From assembly GCF_000430545.1 (NCBI RefSeq), contig NZ_KE387165.1, forward strand, positions 186,728 to 250,727: a stretch of DNA of 64,000 nt, given 5' to 3'. The DNA is from Tenacibaculum ovolyticum DSM 18103. GTDB lineage: Bacteria; Bacteroidota; Bacteroidia; Flavobacteriales; Flavobacteriaceae. Position 1 is the stretch's first letter; each line of letters opens with the position of its first letter. The notes under the pieces were generated by a model, which saw only the letters and a program-made list of their open reading frames with translations, was not told the DNA's origin and made no database searches. Position numbers and translations under genes: made by a program. Of the stretch, positions 25,220 through 33,728 are shown in pieces.

Positions 25220-25840
25220 TTGACCACAATTGCATTTTTACATACTTCGGATGTTCATGTTGAAAGATTTGAAAATTTAGTGAAAAAATTTGACAAAAAC
25301 ATTCAAACAAAGCATTATGTAAATGAAAACTTACTTAATTATGCTTTAAAAAATAGTCAATTAGATTCCGAAGGTTTTAAAAAAGAATTACAAAATATAA
25401 AAAAAACAAATCCAAATCTTATTATTTGCACATGCTCTACCTACGGTGAAGAATGTGATAATAGTAATGATATTAAGAGAATCGATTTTCCTATTGCAAA
25501 TTACTTAGTTTCAAAACATAAAAAAATAGCGCTCGTTTACACTGCTATTTCTACCGAGAGAGTAAGCAGTAATTTAATACAACGTATTGCTAATAAAAAA
25601 AATAAAGAGATAAAGATACTAACTTGCAATTGCTCTGAATCTTGGGTTCATTTTAAAAATAATGATTTCGAAAAATACGAAAAGACTATTGCTTCTAAAA
25701 TAAAAAAAATAGCAACAGAAGCCGATGTTATATTTTTAGCACAAGCATCAATGGAAGGTGTAAAAAAACACCTTCCAAATTTAGGAATAGAAGTTTTATC
25801 AAGTCCTGAATTTGGTATTAAAAATTATTTAAATAAATAA
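25220..25840 (+). CDS. Asp/Glu racemase-family protein in the purK-purE operon
   Basis: The 206-residue protein starts with TTG 13 bases after purK. It resembles the Asp/Glu/hydantoin racemase superfamily: ICTCSTYGEECD carries the first catalytic-type cysteine and the late segment IFLAQASMEGV replaces the usual second cysteine (AxCT) by Ser or Met. One half of the two-base mechanism may therefore be altered. Its substrate is unknown. Placement between purK and purE suggests co-expression with purine synthesis, not necessarily a role in it. Confidence 0.78.
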   Translation: MTTIAFLHTSDVHVERFENLVKKFDKNIQTKHYVNENLLNYALKNSQLDSEGFKKELQNIKKTNPNLIICTCSTYGEECDNSNDIKRIDFPIANYLVSKHKKIALVYTAISTERVSSNLIQRIANKKNKEIKILTCNCSESWVHFKNNDFEKYEKTIASKIKKIATEADVIFLAQASMEGVKKHLPNLGIEVLSSPEFGIKNYLNK

Positions 25841-25865
25841 AAAACGTACACAACAACACATAATT

Positions 25866-26345
25866 ATGGTAGGAATTATAATGGGAAGCGATTCAGATCT
25901 TCCAATCATGCAAGAAGCAATTGATATTTTAGAAAGTTTTGATATTCAAATTGAAGTAGATATTGTTTCTGCACACAGAACACCTGAAAAATTAGTTGAA
26001 TATTCAAAAAATGCTCATACTCGTGGTTTAAAAGTAATTATCGCGGGTGCCGGGGGAGCTGCTCACTTACCAGGAATGGTAGCAAGTATGAGTCCACTAC
26101 CTATAATTGGGGTTCCTGTAAAAAGTAGAAACTCTATCGATGGATGGGATTCTGTTTTATCAATATTACAAATGCCTGGTGGAGTTCCTGTAGCTACAGT
26201 TGCTTTAGATGGCGCAAAAAACGCAGGTATTTTAGCTGCTCAAATTATTGGAGCTTCTGATAAATGTGTATTAGATAAAATCATTGCATACAAGGAAGGT
26301 TTAAAGTTAAAAGTTGAAAAAGCTTCTGAAAGAGTTCGTAAATAA
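25866..26345 (+). CDS. purE: N5-carboxyaminoimidazole ribonucleotide mutase PurE
   Basis: The 159-residue class I PurE interconverts N5-CAIR and CAIR. The signature GSDSDLPIMQEA, then VSAHRTPEKLVEYSKNA and IAGAGGAAHLPGMVAS, covers the substrate site, including the catalytic His of SAHRTP. PurK upstream provides its substrate, so the two form the usual pair with one extra gene between. A hairpin terminator follows. Confidence 0.97.
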   Translation: MVGIIMGSDSDLPIMQEAIDILESFDIQIEVDIVSAHRTPEKLVEYSKNAHTRGLKVIIAGAGGAAHLPGMVASMSPLPIIGVPVKSRNSIDGWDSVLSILQMPGGVPVATVALDGAKNAGILAAQIIGASDKCVLDKIIAYKEGLKLKVEKASERVRK

Positions 26346-26368
26346 AACCGAACACTAAAAAATTATCA

Positions 26369-26402
26369 AACCTCATCAACTTTAATATTGGTGAGGTTTT
26401 TT
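26369..26402 (+). terminator. Intrinsic terminator after purE
   Basis: AACCTCATCAA pairs with TTGGTGAGGTT (one G-T pair) across a short loop and runs into a T-run. Confidence 0.75.
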
Positions 26403-26518
26403 AATTCAACAAACCTAGTCGCTACCTATTTTATATAAAACTGAAATAAATTCAGCTTTACATTGCTAAATTTTTCATTATTTTTACTTTTTTATTCATT
26501 TTAAAACGCACCTATTTA

Positions 26519-28537
26519 ATGAATCCATTATTACAAGATTTTAATACACCTCCTTTTTCTAAAATTACAAATGCTGATTTTAAACCAGCTATTGAAGAAG
26601 GAATAAAAATAGCAAAATCAGAAATTGATGCAATTGTAAACAATTCTGAAGATCCGACTTTTAAAAACACCACTGTTGCTTTAGACTTTACAGGTGAAAA
26701 ATTAAATAAAATTACATCAATTTTCTTCAATTTAAACTCTGCAGAAACTAATGATGAAATTCAAGAAATAGCAAAAGAAGTTTCTCCTTGGCTAAGTGAA
26801 TTTAGTAATGATATGATTTTAAACGAAGCATTGTTTAAAAGAGTAAAAACAGTTTACGATACTAAAAACAGTTTAAATTTATCTCCAGAACAAACAATGT
26901 TGTTAGAAAAACAATATAAAAGTTTTGCTAGAAACGGTGCTAATTTAAATGATACTGATAAAATTGAATTACGTAAGATAGATGCATCTTTATCTAAACT
27001 ATCTTTACAATTTGGTGAAAATGTACTAGCAGAAACCAATGCTTTTGAAATGCACTTAACTGATGAAAATGATTTATCAGGATTACCAGAAAGTGTAAAA
27101 GAAGCAGCAAAAGAAATTGCCAAATCAAAAGAAAAAGAAGGATGGATTTTTACTTTAGACTACCCAAGTTATATTCCTTTTATGACCTATGCTGATAATA
27201 GAGAGTTACGTAAGAACTTCGCTATATCGGCTGGTAAAAAGGCCTTTCAAAATAACAAATACAATAATGAAAAAATTGTTTTAGACATTGTAAAACTTCG
27301 TTACAAAAGAGCTAATTTATTAGGATATAAAACGCATGCTCATTTTGTTTTAGAAGAACGAATGGCAGAAACACCTAACAAAGTTTTATCGTTTTCTAAT
27401 GATTTATTAGCAAAAGCCAAACCAGCAGCACAACGTGAGTTTACTAATTTAGAAAACTATGCTAAAAAGTTAGATGGAATAGATCAACTTCAAAAGTGGG
27501 ACGGTGCTTACTATTCAGAAAAACTTAAAAAAGAGCTTTTTTCTTTAGACCAAGAGTTACTGAAACCTTATTTTAAATTAGAAAACGTAATTGATGGTGT
27601 TTTTGAAATAGCAAGTAGATTATTTGACTTACAATTTGAAGAAATTACTTCTATCGATAAATACCATGAAGACGTAAAAACATACTCAGTTACTGATGTA
27701 AAAGGAAATTTCATTTCTCATTTTTATGCAGATTTTCATCCAAGACCAGGTAAAAGAAATGGTGCATGGATGACTTCTTACAAATCACAACAAATTAAAA
27801 ACGAAGTTAATGAACGACCACAAGTTTCAATAGTTTGTAACTTCACAAAACCGACAGAAACTAAACCATCTTTATTAACATTTAACGAGGTTACTACGTT
27901 ATTTCATGAATTTGGACATGCGCTTCACGGAATGCTTGCTAACACAACTTACAATAGTTTATCAGGAACTTCAGTTTCTTGGGATTTTGTTGAATTACCA
28001 AGTCAGGTTTTAGAAAACTGGTGTTACGAAAAAGAAGCTTTAGAATTGTTTGCGAAACATTATGAAACCGGAGAAGTAATTCCGATGGAATATGTTACAA
28101 AAATAAAGGAATCAGCAAGTTTTCATGAAGGAATGCAAACTTTACGTCAATTAAGCTTTGGCTTACTAGATATGCAATGGCATGGTGGTGAATCACCTGA
28201 AAAAATTACTTCAGTTAAAGAATTTGAATCAAAAGCTTTTGCTGATACTCAATTATATCCTGATGTTACCGAAAACTGTATGAGCACAGCTTTCTCTCAT
28301 ATTTTTCAAGGAGGGTATTCTGCTGGATATTATTCATACAAATGGGCCGAAGTTTTAGATGCTGATGCTTTTGAATATTTCTTAGAAGAAGGAATTTTCA
28401 ATAAAGAAGTTGCCGATAAATTTAAAAACAATGTTTTATCTAAAGGAGGTACTGAAAAACCGATGGAATTATACAAACGATTCCGTGGAAAAGAACCTAA
28501 ACCAGATGCATTATTAAAACGTGCTGGATTATTATAA
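26519..28537 (+). CDS. M3 family metallopeptidase (Dcp/OpdA type)
   Basis: The 672-residue, apparently cytosolic enzyme lacks a signal peptide. It has the thimet-oligopeptidase zinc site HEFGHALHGML (His463) and the M3 C-terminal motif FSHIFQGGYSAGYYSYKWAEV. The length fits oligopeptidase A or peptidyl-dipeptidase Dcp. These degrade short peptides produced by proteolysis. A terminator follows; no operon partners are seen. Confidence 0.94.
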   Translation: MNPLLQDFNTPPFSKITNADFKPAIEEGIKIAKSEIDAIVNNSEDPTFKNTTVALDFTGEKLNKITSIFFNLNSAETNDEIQEIAKEVSPWLSEFSNDMILNEALFKRVKTVYDTKNSLNLSPEQTMLLEKQYKSFARNGANLNDTDKIELRKIDASLSKLSLQFGENVLAETNAFEMHLTDENDLSGLPESVKEAAKEIAKSKEKEGWIFTLDYPSYIPFMTYADNRELRKNFAISAGKKAFQNNKYNNEKIVLDIVKLRYKRANLLGYKTHAHFVLEERMAETPNKVLSFSNDLLAKAKPAAQREFTNLENYAKKLDGIDQLQKWDGAYYSEKLKKELFSLDQELLKPYFKLENVIDGVFEIASRLFDLQFEEITSIDKYHEDVKTYSVTDVKGNFISHFYADFHPRPGKRNGAWMTSYKSQQIKNEVNERPQVSIVCNFTKPTETKPSLLTFNEVTTLFHEFGHALHGMLANTTYNSLSGTSVSWDFVELPSQVLENWCYEKEALELFAKHYETGEVIPMEYVTKIKESASFHEGMQTLRQLSFGLLDMQWHGGESPEKITSVKEFESKAFADTQLYPDVTENCMSTAFSHIFQGGYSAGYYSYKWAEVLDADAFEYFLEEGIFNKEVADKFKNNVLSKGGTEKPMELYKRFRGKEPKPDALLKRAGLL

Positions 28538-28545
28538 TAATAAAT

Positions 28546-28573
28546 AAAGCCTTTCGAAATTCGAAAGGCTTTT
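28546..28573 (+). terminator. Intrinsic terminator after M3 peptidase
   Basis: AAAGCCTTTCGAA pairs with TTCGAAAGGCTTT, followed by TTTT. Confidence 0.85.
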
Positions 28574-28684
28574 CTTTTATAGTTAATTTAACAAATAATC
28601 AAGCATAAAAAATAAAAATTTATTTTTAAACCTACTAATATTATATGTTTTTTTGGAAAAATTTAACAAACATTCACATCTTAA

Positions 28685-28713
28685 AAAAGCAATTATAAAT
28701 TACTTTTGCTTTT
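28685..28713 (+). promoter_or_regulatory. Promoter region with inverted repeat before the small His/Cys gene
   Basis: A -7 element TACTTTTG (28701-28708) lies 23 bases before the ATG. AAAAGCAA (28685-28692) and TTGCTTTT (28706-28713) form an 8-bp inverted repeat overlapping it, which could be an operator. Both calls rest on short matches. Confidence 0.4.
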
Positions 28714-28731
28714 CGTTTACATAAAAGATAA

Positions 28732-29067
28732 ATGACTTCAAGAAACAATAATATACTAAGTAAAATAACAGCACTCTTTTTGGTGTTTTTACTTATGCTC
28801 CCTATTATTATTAAAGCTAGTCATGAGCATAAAGATGAAGGCCATCAAAATTGTAAAGAAAAACTAACGCACTTACACGAGTACGAAAATGAACATTGTG
28901 ATGTTTGTTACTTTTCTTTTGCCTCATTTAACTTATCTCCTAAAACTTTTATACAAGTACTCGTTCTTAACACTAGCAAAACGATTATTGATAATTACAA
29001 ATCAATTTCTTTATCTTTTTGTTATTCTTCAACTAAAAGGCTAAGAGCACCCCCAGTAATTTCTTAA
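28732..29067 (+). CDS. Small His/Cys-rich exported protein ahead of a TonB receptor
   Basis: The 111-residue protein has one N-terminal hydrophobic helix (about 10-29). A putative metal-binding stretch of His (SHEHKDEGHQNC, LTHLHEYENEHCDVC) follows, and a C-terminal tail ends RLRAPPVIS. It resembles small Bacteroidetes proteins encoded next to metal TonB receptors (similar in layout to HYC_CC_PP and DUF2946-like families), though I cannot name the family. A paralogue-like protein with the same layout is at 51420. It starts a long rightward block that includes a receptor, lipoproteins and an ABC transporter. Confidence 0.75.
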   Translation: MTSRNNNILSKITALFLVFLLMLPIIIKASHEHKDEGHQNCKEKLTHLHEYENEHCDVCYFSFASFNLSPKTFIQVLVLNTSKTIIDNYKSISLSFCYSSTKRLRAPPVIS

Positions 29068-29192
29068 GTATTTTTTCTTTATTTCTATACAAACCATATA
29101 GAACACATATGTCTTATAATTAATTTTATAGAATATCGTGCACTACTTGTTTATGTAGATTTATTTTAAAATTTACCTCAATCAATCAATCT

Positions 29193-29220
29193 GTAATTAA
29201 ATACTAAGTTATTTAATTAC
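29193..29220 (+). promoter_or_regulatory. Inverted repeat before the TonB receptor
   Basis: GTAATTAAAT and ATTTAATTAC form a perfect 10-bp inverted repeat around an 8-base spacer, 32 bases before the receptor start. No T-run follows, so an operator or mRNA hairpin is more likely than a terminator. Confidence 0.5.
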
Positions 29221-29252
29221 GAACCTGAACCATCCATTTATCTATTACAACA

Positions 29253-31619
29253 ATGACAAAACTAAGCCTAAGTGCTTTATTTTGTGTATTGTTTCACACA
29301 CTACTTTTTAGCCAACATACACATAGTGTTACCATAAAAGTAATTGATGAAGCAACACAAAAAGAGCTGCCCAATGCCCATGTAAGTATTGGCTTAAAAC
29401 ATGCGTACACAAATTTAAAAGGTACTGCTACTTTTTATAAAACAGCTACTAAAAATAAACAGCTAAACATTACTCATGTAGGATACATCTCTTATAAGAA
29501 GCAATTTAATTTTGCTTCAGATATATCTGTTATATCAATAGCTCTGAAACAAGATGACTCAGTATTAAATGAAGTAGTTATTACACAAAAACATAAACAA
29601 ACTTCAGTAAAGTTCTCTAAAAACAAACAAAAGGTAAGTAAATTATTTTTAGCAAAAAACAGAGATAATAGTTTAATGCAAACTCTTAAAAACATACCTG
29701 GAGTTAGTGCTATAACAATTGGTTCTGGGCAGTCTAAACCAACAATAAGAGGTTTAGGGTTTAATAGAGTTGTTGTGGTTGAAAACGGAATAAAACATGA
29801 GGCTCAACAATGGGGAGCTGATCATGGCTTAGAAATAGATCAATACAATATAGATAACATTGAAATTACCAAAGGAGCCGCATCTTTAATCTATGGGTCT
29901 GATGCTATAGCCGGAGTAATTAGTTTAAAAAATAACTTATTACCTAATGCAAACTCTTTCTCTGGAGAACTTAATCTTACCAATAGAAGCAATAATGATT
30001 TATATGGTATTTCGCTTGGTATAAAACAGCGTTATAATCATTGGTATTACAAAGCAAGAATAACGCATGAAGATTATGGAGATTACAAAGTTCCTACTCG
30101 TAAAATAATCTATGATAATTACATTTTTAATTTACATAAAAACTATTTACGTAATACTGCTGGCTACAACCATAATGTAGGGATTTCTATAGGATATGTA
30201 TCCGATAATCTAAATTCTACAACTACTTTTAGCAACGTAAACTCCAAAAATGGTTTTTTTGCAAATGCTCACGGTTTAGAAGTAAGAACTTCTAAAATTA
30301 ATTACGACACCAATAATAGAGATATTGATTTACCCCTACACAAAGTCAATCATTTTAAAATAACCAACAATACTAACTTCTTATTCCCTAACAACACCTT
30401 AAATATAGAATTTGGGTTTCAAAAAAACCACAGAGAAGAACATTCAGAACCTGTTCCGCACGGCTATATGCCTAAGCCCAAACACACAATGGAGCGTTTG
30501 TTTAAGAAAAACACATACAGCCTTAATATAAAAAACCACAGTCATGGTTACAGCAATCATAAAATAACAACAGGTATCAATCTAGAATATCAAGATAATA
30601 CTATTAATGGCTGGGGATTTCTTATTCCCGAATACACACGTTTAACAATTGGTGGCTTTGCATACGATCAAGTAAAAATTAATAACAATTTATATTTAGA
30701 TGTAGGCATACGCTATGATTACGGTAACATAAAAACGCAGCCATATTACGAATGGTTTTCATCTCCCGTAATTAACAAAAATGGTAATACTGTGCAGCAA
30801 CAACTACAACGTTCAACTAAAAAGAATTTGAATTTTCAAAATTTTAGCGCTTCTACAGGCTTAAGCTATTCGCTAAACAACATGATCTATAAAATAAACT
30901 TGGGTAAAAGCTTTAGAATTCCTTTAGCAAATGAACTAGCTTCTAATGGTGTTAATTACCATATGTATCGTTATGAAGAAGGTACTTCTAATTTACAACC
31001 CGAAAGTTCATACCAAATAGATGGTGAATTTAAAGTCGATTTTAATAAAGGTAGCATTCAAATTACACCTTTTGCAAACTATTTTGATAACTATATTTAT
31101 TTAAGTCCAACTTCTGAATACTACGAAACACTTCAAAAATACCAATATAACCAAAGTAAAGTTTTCAGGTATGGTGGAGAAGTTACACTAAAATATAATC
31201 CTACTAAAAAACTAGCGATTAATGGTTCTTTAGAATATGTAAAAGCAAAACAATTAAACGGAAGAAAGAAGAATTTCACATTGCCTTTTTCTCCCCCTTT
31301 AAGCGGAGTTTTATCACTTGAATACACATTTAACCCTTGGCTAATTTTCGGGAAAACTAATTTTTTCACCGATGCAAGAATAACTTCAAATCAAAATGAT
31401 ATTGTTCCTCCCGAAAAACCAACTAAAGGATATTCCCAAATTAACATTGGTTTACATACTAACATTCCTATTTTTTCTAAAAAACATCCTCTTAAGTTAC
31501 AAGGAAAAATAAACAATCTTTTTGACAATAAATTTTTTAACCACACGAGTTTCTACAGGTTAATTGAGGTCCCTGAACCAGGTAGAAATTTTTCAATAAC
31601 AATTATACAAACATTTTAA
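29253..31619 (+). CDS. TonB-dependent receptor, histidine-rich
   Basis: The 788-residue outer-membrane receptor has a signal peptide (about 1-20), a carboxypeptidase-regulatory domain (about 25-100) and a plug (about 130-230; LKNIPGVSAITIGSGQSKPTIRG in part, IEITKGAASLIYGSDAIAGVI). A 22-strand-type barrel ends in the aromatic residue of IQTF. Histidines cluster in likely extracellular loops (REEHSEPVPHGYMPKPKH, KNHSHGYSNHK) and at the mature N-terminus (SQHTHS). This favours a metal or metal-chelate substrate over a glycan. It is followed within 18 bases by a lipoprotein gene; no SusD is present. Confidence 0.9.
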   Translation: MTKLSLSALFCVLFHTLLFSQHTHSVTIKVIDEATQKELPNAHVSIGLKHAYTNLKGTATFYKTATKNKQLNITHVGYISYKKQFNFASDISVISIALKQDDSVLNEVVITQKHKQTSVKFSKNKQKVSKLFLAKNRDNSLMQTLKNIPGVSAITIGSGQSKPTIRGLGFNRVVVVENGIKHEAQQWGADHGLEIDQYNIDNIEITKGAASLIYGSDAIAGVISLKNNLLPNANSFSGELNLTNRSNNDLYGISLGIKQRYNHWYYKARITHEDYGDYKVPTRKIIYDNYIFNLHKNYLRNTAGYNHNVGISIGYVSDNLNSTTTFSNVNSKNGFFANAHGLEVRTSKINYDTNNRDIDLPLHKVNHFKITNNTNFLFPNNTLNIEFGFQKNHREEHSEPVPHGYMPKPKHTMERLFKKNTYSLNIKNHSHGYSNHKITTGINLEYQDNTINGWGFLIPEYTRLTIGGFAYDQVKINNNLYLDVGIRYDYGNIKTQPYYEWFSSPVINKNGNTVQQQLQRSTKKNLNFQNFSASTGLSYSLNNMIYKINLGKSFRIPLANELASNGVNYHMYRYEEGTSNLQPESSYQIDGEFKVDFNKGSIQITPFANYFDNYIYLSPTSEYYETLQKYQYNQSKVFRYGGEVTLKYNPTKKLAINGSLEYVKAKQLNGRKKNFTLPFSPPLSGVLSLEYTFNPWLIFGKTNFFTDARITSNQNDIVPPEKPTKGYSQINIGLHTNIPIFSKKHPLKLQGKINNLFDNKFFNHTSFYRLIEVPEPGRNFSITIIQTF

Positions 31620-31637
31620 TCATTTATTTTTTTAATC

Positions 31638-32462
31638 ATGAAAAACATATTTAAAACTGCAACACTACTCTTAGCTACTTTTTTTATCATTTCTTGTAGT
31701 GATAACGAAACTTTAGTTAAAAAATTTGCAGAAAACGTAAATCCAGAAAATTTTGAAGGTATAGAACTGGGTAATTCAGATCTTATCTTACCACAATCAA
31801 ATGTAGATGTTCATATAGAATTTGATTATTCTGGGACTAGTAAAGTAACTAAAATATATTTTGATGTTGAAGCTCTTAATGTTCCTAAAGTTAATGATGG
31901 AGAATTAATATGGGACTTAAGAAATCACCTGGTTCCAGTTGAACGCTATGAAGGTCAGTTAAATCCACATATACATTATCACGTATATTTTGATGAAGAA
32001 AACAGGTATACTCCATCTTTTAAACCAGCAGAAGGAATTTATAACTTTAAAATTACCGTTGAACACGAAGATGGTACAAAAAGCATTGTAACCAAACAAC
32101 TAAACATAATTCAAAAATTTAAGCAATTAGAAGTTGGAGAAAATAATAGTATTGTTTTCGGAAACGATGTATTACCTACTAAATTCGAATACGTATCAGA
32201 ACCAAACATTGTAACTGAAATTACATATGAGTTATGGTTTGAAGAATGGAGAGCAGGACAAAATGTAGCAATTGGTAAGTGGGATAAAGTTATAAAAATA
32301 GTCCCAAAAGAATTATATGAAGGTGTTAAAAATCCTCAAATAAACTACGCCCTTGATTTAATTTTAGGATCACCTAAAGGTGGTTACTGGTTAAACATCT
32401 ACGTAAAAGAAGATGGTGAGAAAGAGAAGGTTAAATTATCAGTGCCTTTTGAAATAAAATAA
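31638..32462 (+). CDS. DUF4625-like lipoprotein, likely two-domain
   Basis: The 274-residue protein has a lipobox at FIISC and two Ig-like beta domains of about 120 residues. The first carries the histidine cluster LNPHIHYHVYFDEE, equivalent in position to the HHTHD cluster of DUF4625 proteins; the second contains ITYELWFEEWRAGQN. It sits 18 bases after the receptor and should be anchored in the outer membrane. A receptor-associated ligand-capture role is inferred by analogy with SusD-like lipoproteins. It is followed by an intercistronic hairpin. Confidence 0.7.
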   Translation: MKNIFKTATLLLATFFIISCSDNETLVKKFAENVNPENFEGIELGNSDLILPQSNVDVHIEFDYSGTSKVTKIYFDVEALNVPKVNDGELIWDLRNHLVPVERYEGQLNPHIHYHVYFDEENRYTPSFKPAEGIYNFKITVEHEDGTKSIVTKQLNIIQKFKQLEVGENNSIVFGNDVLPTKFEYVSEPNIVTEITYELWFEEWRAGQNVAIGKWDKVIKIVPKELYEGVKNPQINYALDLILGSPKGGYWLNIYVKEDGEKEKVKLSVPFEIK

Positions 32463-32472
32463 TATTAAAACC

Positions 32473-32504
32473 AAGACTACCTAAACCTCTTTAGGTGGTC
32501 TTTT
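32473..32504 (+). terminator. Intercistronic hairpin, terminator-like
   Basis: AAGACTACCTAAA pairs with TTTAGGTGGTCTT (one G-T pair) around a CCTC loop, followed by a short T-run. It lies between two lipoprotein genes and could attenuate expression downstream. Confidence 0.55.
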
Positions 32505-32515
32505 AATCTTAAAAA

Positions 32516-32989
32516 ATGAATCTATTTAAAAAAACAATTTTTACGCTATTTTTCAGCTTACTATTAATAAATTGTAGTAGTGATTCTGAAAATATTGACC
32601 AAGAAAAACCAACTATAACAATCAATTATGACAATGGTTTCCCTAAATCTTGCACAGTCTTAGAAAAAGGCAAACAGTACACTATAAAGGTAAAAGTTTC
32701 AGATAACATTGCCTTAGCAAAATATGCTATAGATATTCATCATAATTTTGACCATCACACACATGACGACCAAGGAAGTTTATGTGAATTAAACCCTATT
32801 AAAACTCCTATTTCTCCTTTAATTTTTATGGAGAATTATAATATCGACAATGAACGTAAAGAATATGAAATATCACAATCTATAACAATCCCTACAAATA
32901 TTGACTCTGGTGATTATCATTGTCAAATTTCAGTAATAGATATTACTGGATGGCAAAGTAGAACTTCTGTTGATATTAAAATTGAATAA
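32516..32989 (+). CDS. DUF4625 lipoprotein
   Basis: The 157-residue protein has a lipobox at LLINC and one Ig-like beta domain typical of DUF4625. It contains a striking histidine and aspartate cluster, DIHHNFDHHTHDDQG, near residue 80, which looks able to bind a transition metal. The family is restricted to Bacteroidetes and uncharacterised. Its place between the receptor and the ABC genes suggests a shared function at the outer membrane or in the periplasm. Confidence 0.85.
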   Translation: MNLFKKTIFTLFFSLLLINCSSDSENIDQEKPTITINYDNGFPKSCTVLEKGKQYTIKVKVSDNIALAKYAIDIHHNFDHHTHDDQGSLCELNPIKTPISPLIFMENYNIDNERKEYEISQSITIPTNIDSGDYHCQISVIDITGWQSRTSVDIKIE

Positions 32990-33011
32990 TTGAAACTAAA
33001 AACATAACCCA

Positions 33012-33728
33012 ATGATAAAAACAAACAATCTAACCAAAAAATATGGCGATTTTACGGCATTACATAATTTAAATATAGAAATAAAAGAAGGTGAAATTTT
33101 TTGCTTACTAGGAGCAAATGGTGCAGGAAAATCAACAACTATAAATTTATTATTAAATTTCATTACACCTTCTTCTGGAGAAGCTTCTATTAATGGATTA
33201 AATGTTGCTAATAATGCGAAAAAAACAAAATCTTTTTTAACCTATATACCAGAAAACCTAATGCTCTACCCCACTCTAACTGCATTAGAAAATCTAGATT
33301 ATTTTTTAGGAATTGGAGGTAATAAATTTTCTAAAATAGAATTAGAATTCTTTTTAGAAGAAGCGGGCTTAAAGCAAGAGGCTTTTCATAAGCGAATACA
33401 ATACTTCTCTAAAGGAATGAGACAAAAAGTAGGTATTGCCCTAGCTATTGCAAAAGATGCTAAAGTATTATTGCTAGACGAACCTACATCTGGTTTAGAC
33501 CCAAAATCAAGTAATGAATTTGGAAAGCTTCTAAAAAAAATGAGAGCAGACGGAGTAGCCATACTAATGGCAACACATGATATTTTTAGAGCAAAAGATA
33601 TCGGTACACATATTGGTATCATGAAACAAGGAACTTTAAAACATTCTTTTTCTAACAACGCTGTATCTCTCCATGAGTTAGAAAATTTATATCTAGAAAC
33701 CATGAATTTAAATGAAGAAGTAATATGA
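33012..33728 (+). CDS. ABC transporter ATP-binding protein
   Basis: The 238-residue ATPase has Walker A GANGAGKST near 35, a signature FSKGMRQKVGIA near 133 (an FSKGM variant of LSGGQ), Walker B VLLLDEPTSGLDP and the H-loop ATHD. The type is that of ABC-2 (Nos/CcmA-like) systems. It overlaps the next permease gene by 4 bases, so the two are translationally coupled. It starts 22 bases after the DUF4625 gene, in the same direction. Confidence 0.95.
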   Translation: MIKTNNLTKKYGDFTALHNLNIEIKEGEIFCLLGANGAGKSTTINLLLNFITPSSGEASINGLNVANNAKKTKSFLTYIPENLMLYPTLTALENLDYFLGIGGNKFSKIELEFFLEEAGLKQEAFHKRIQYFSKGMRQKVGIALAIAKDAKVLLLDEPTSGLDPKSSNEFGKLLKKMRADGVAILMATHDIFRAKDIGTHIGIMKQGTLKHSFSNNAVSLHELENLYLETMNLNEEVI

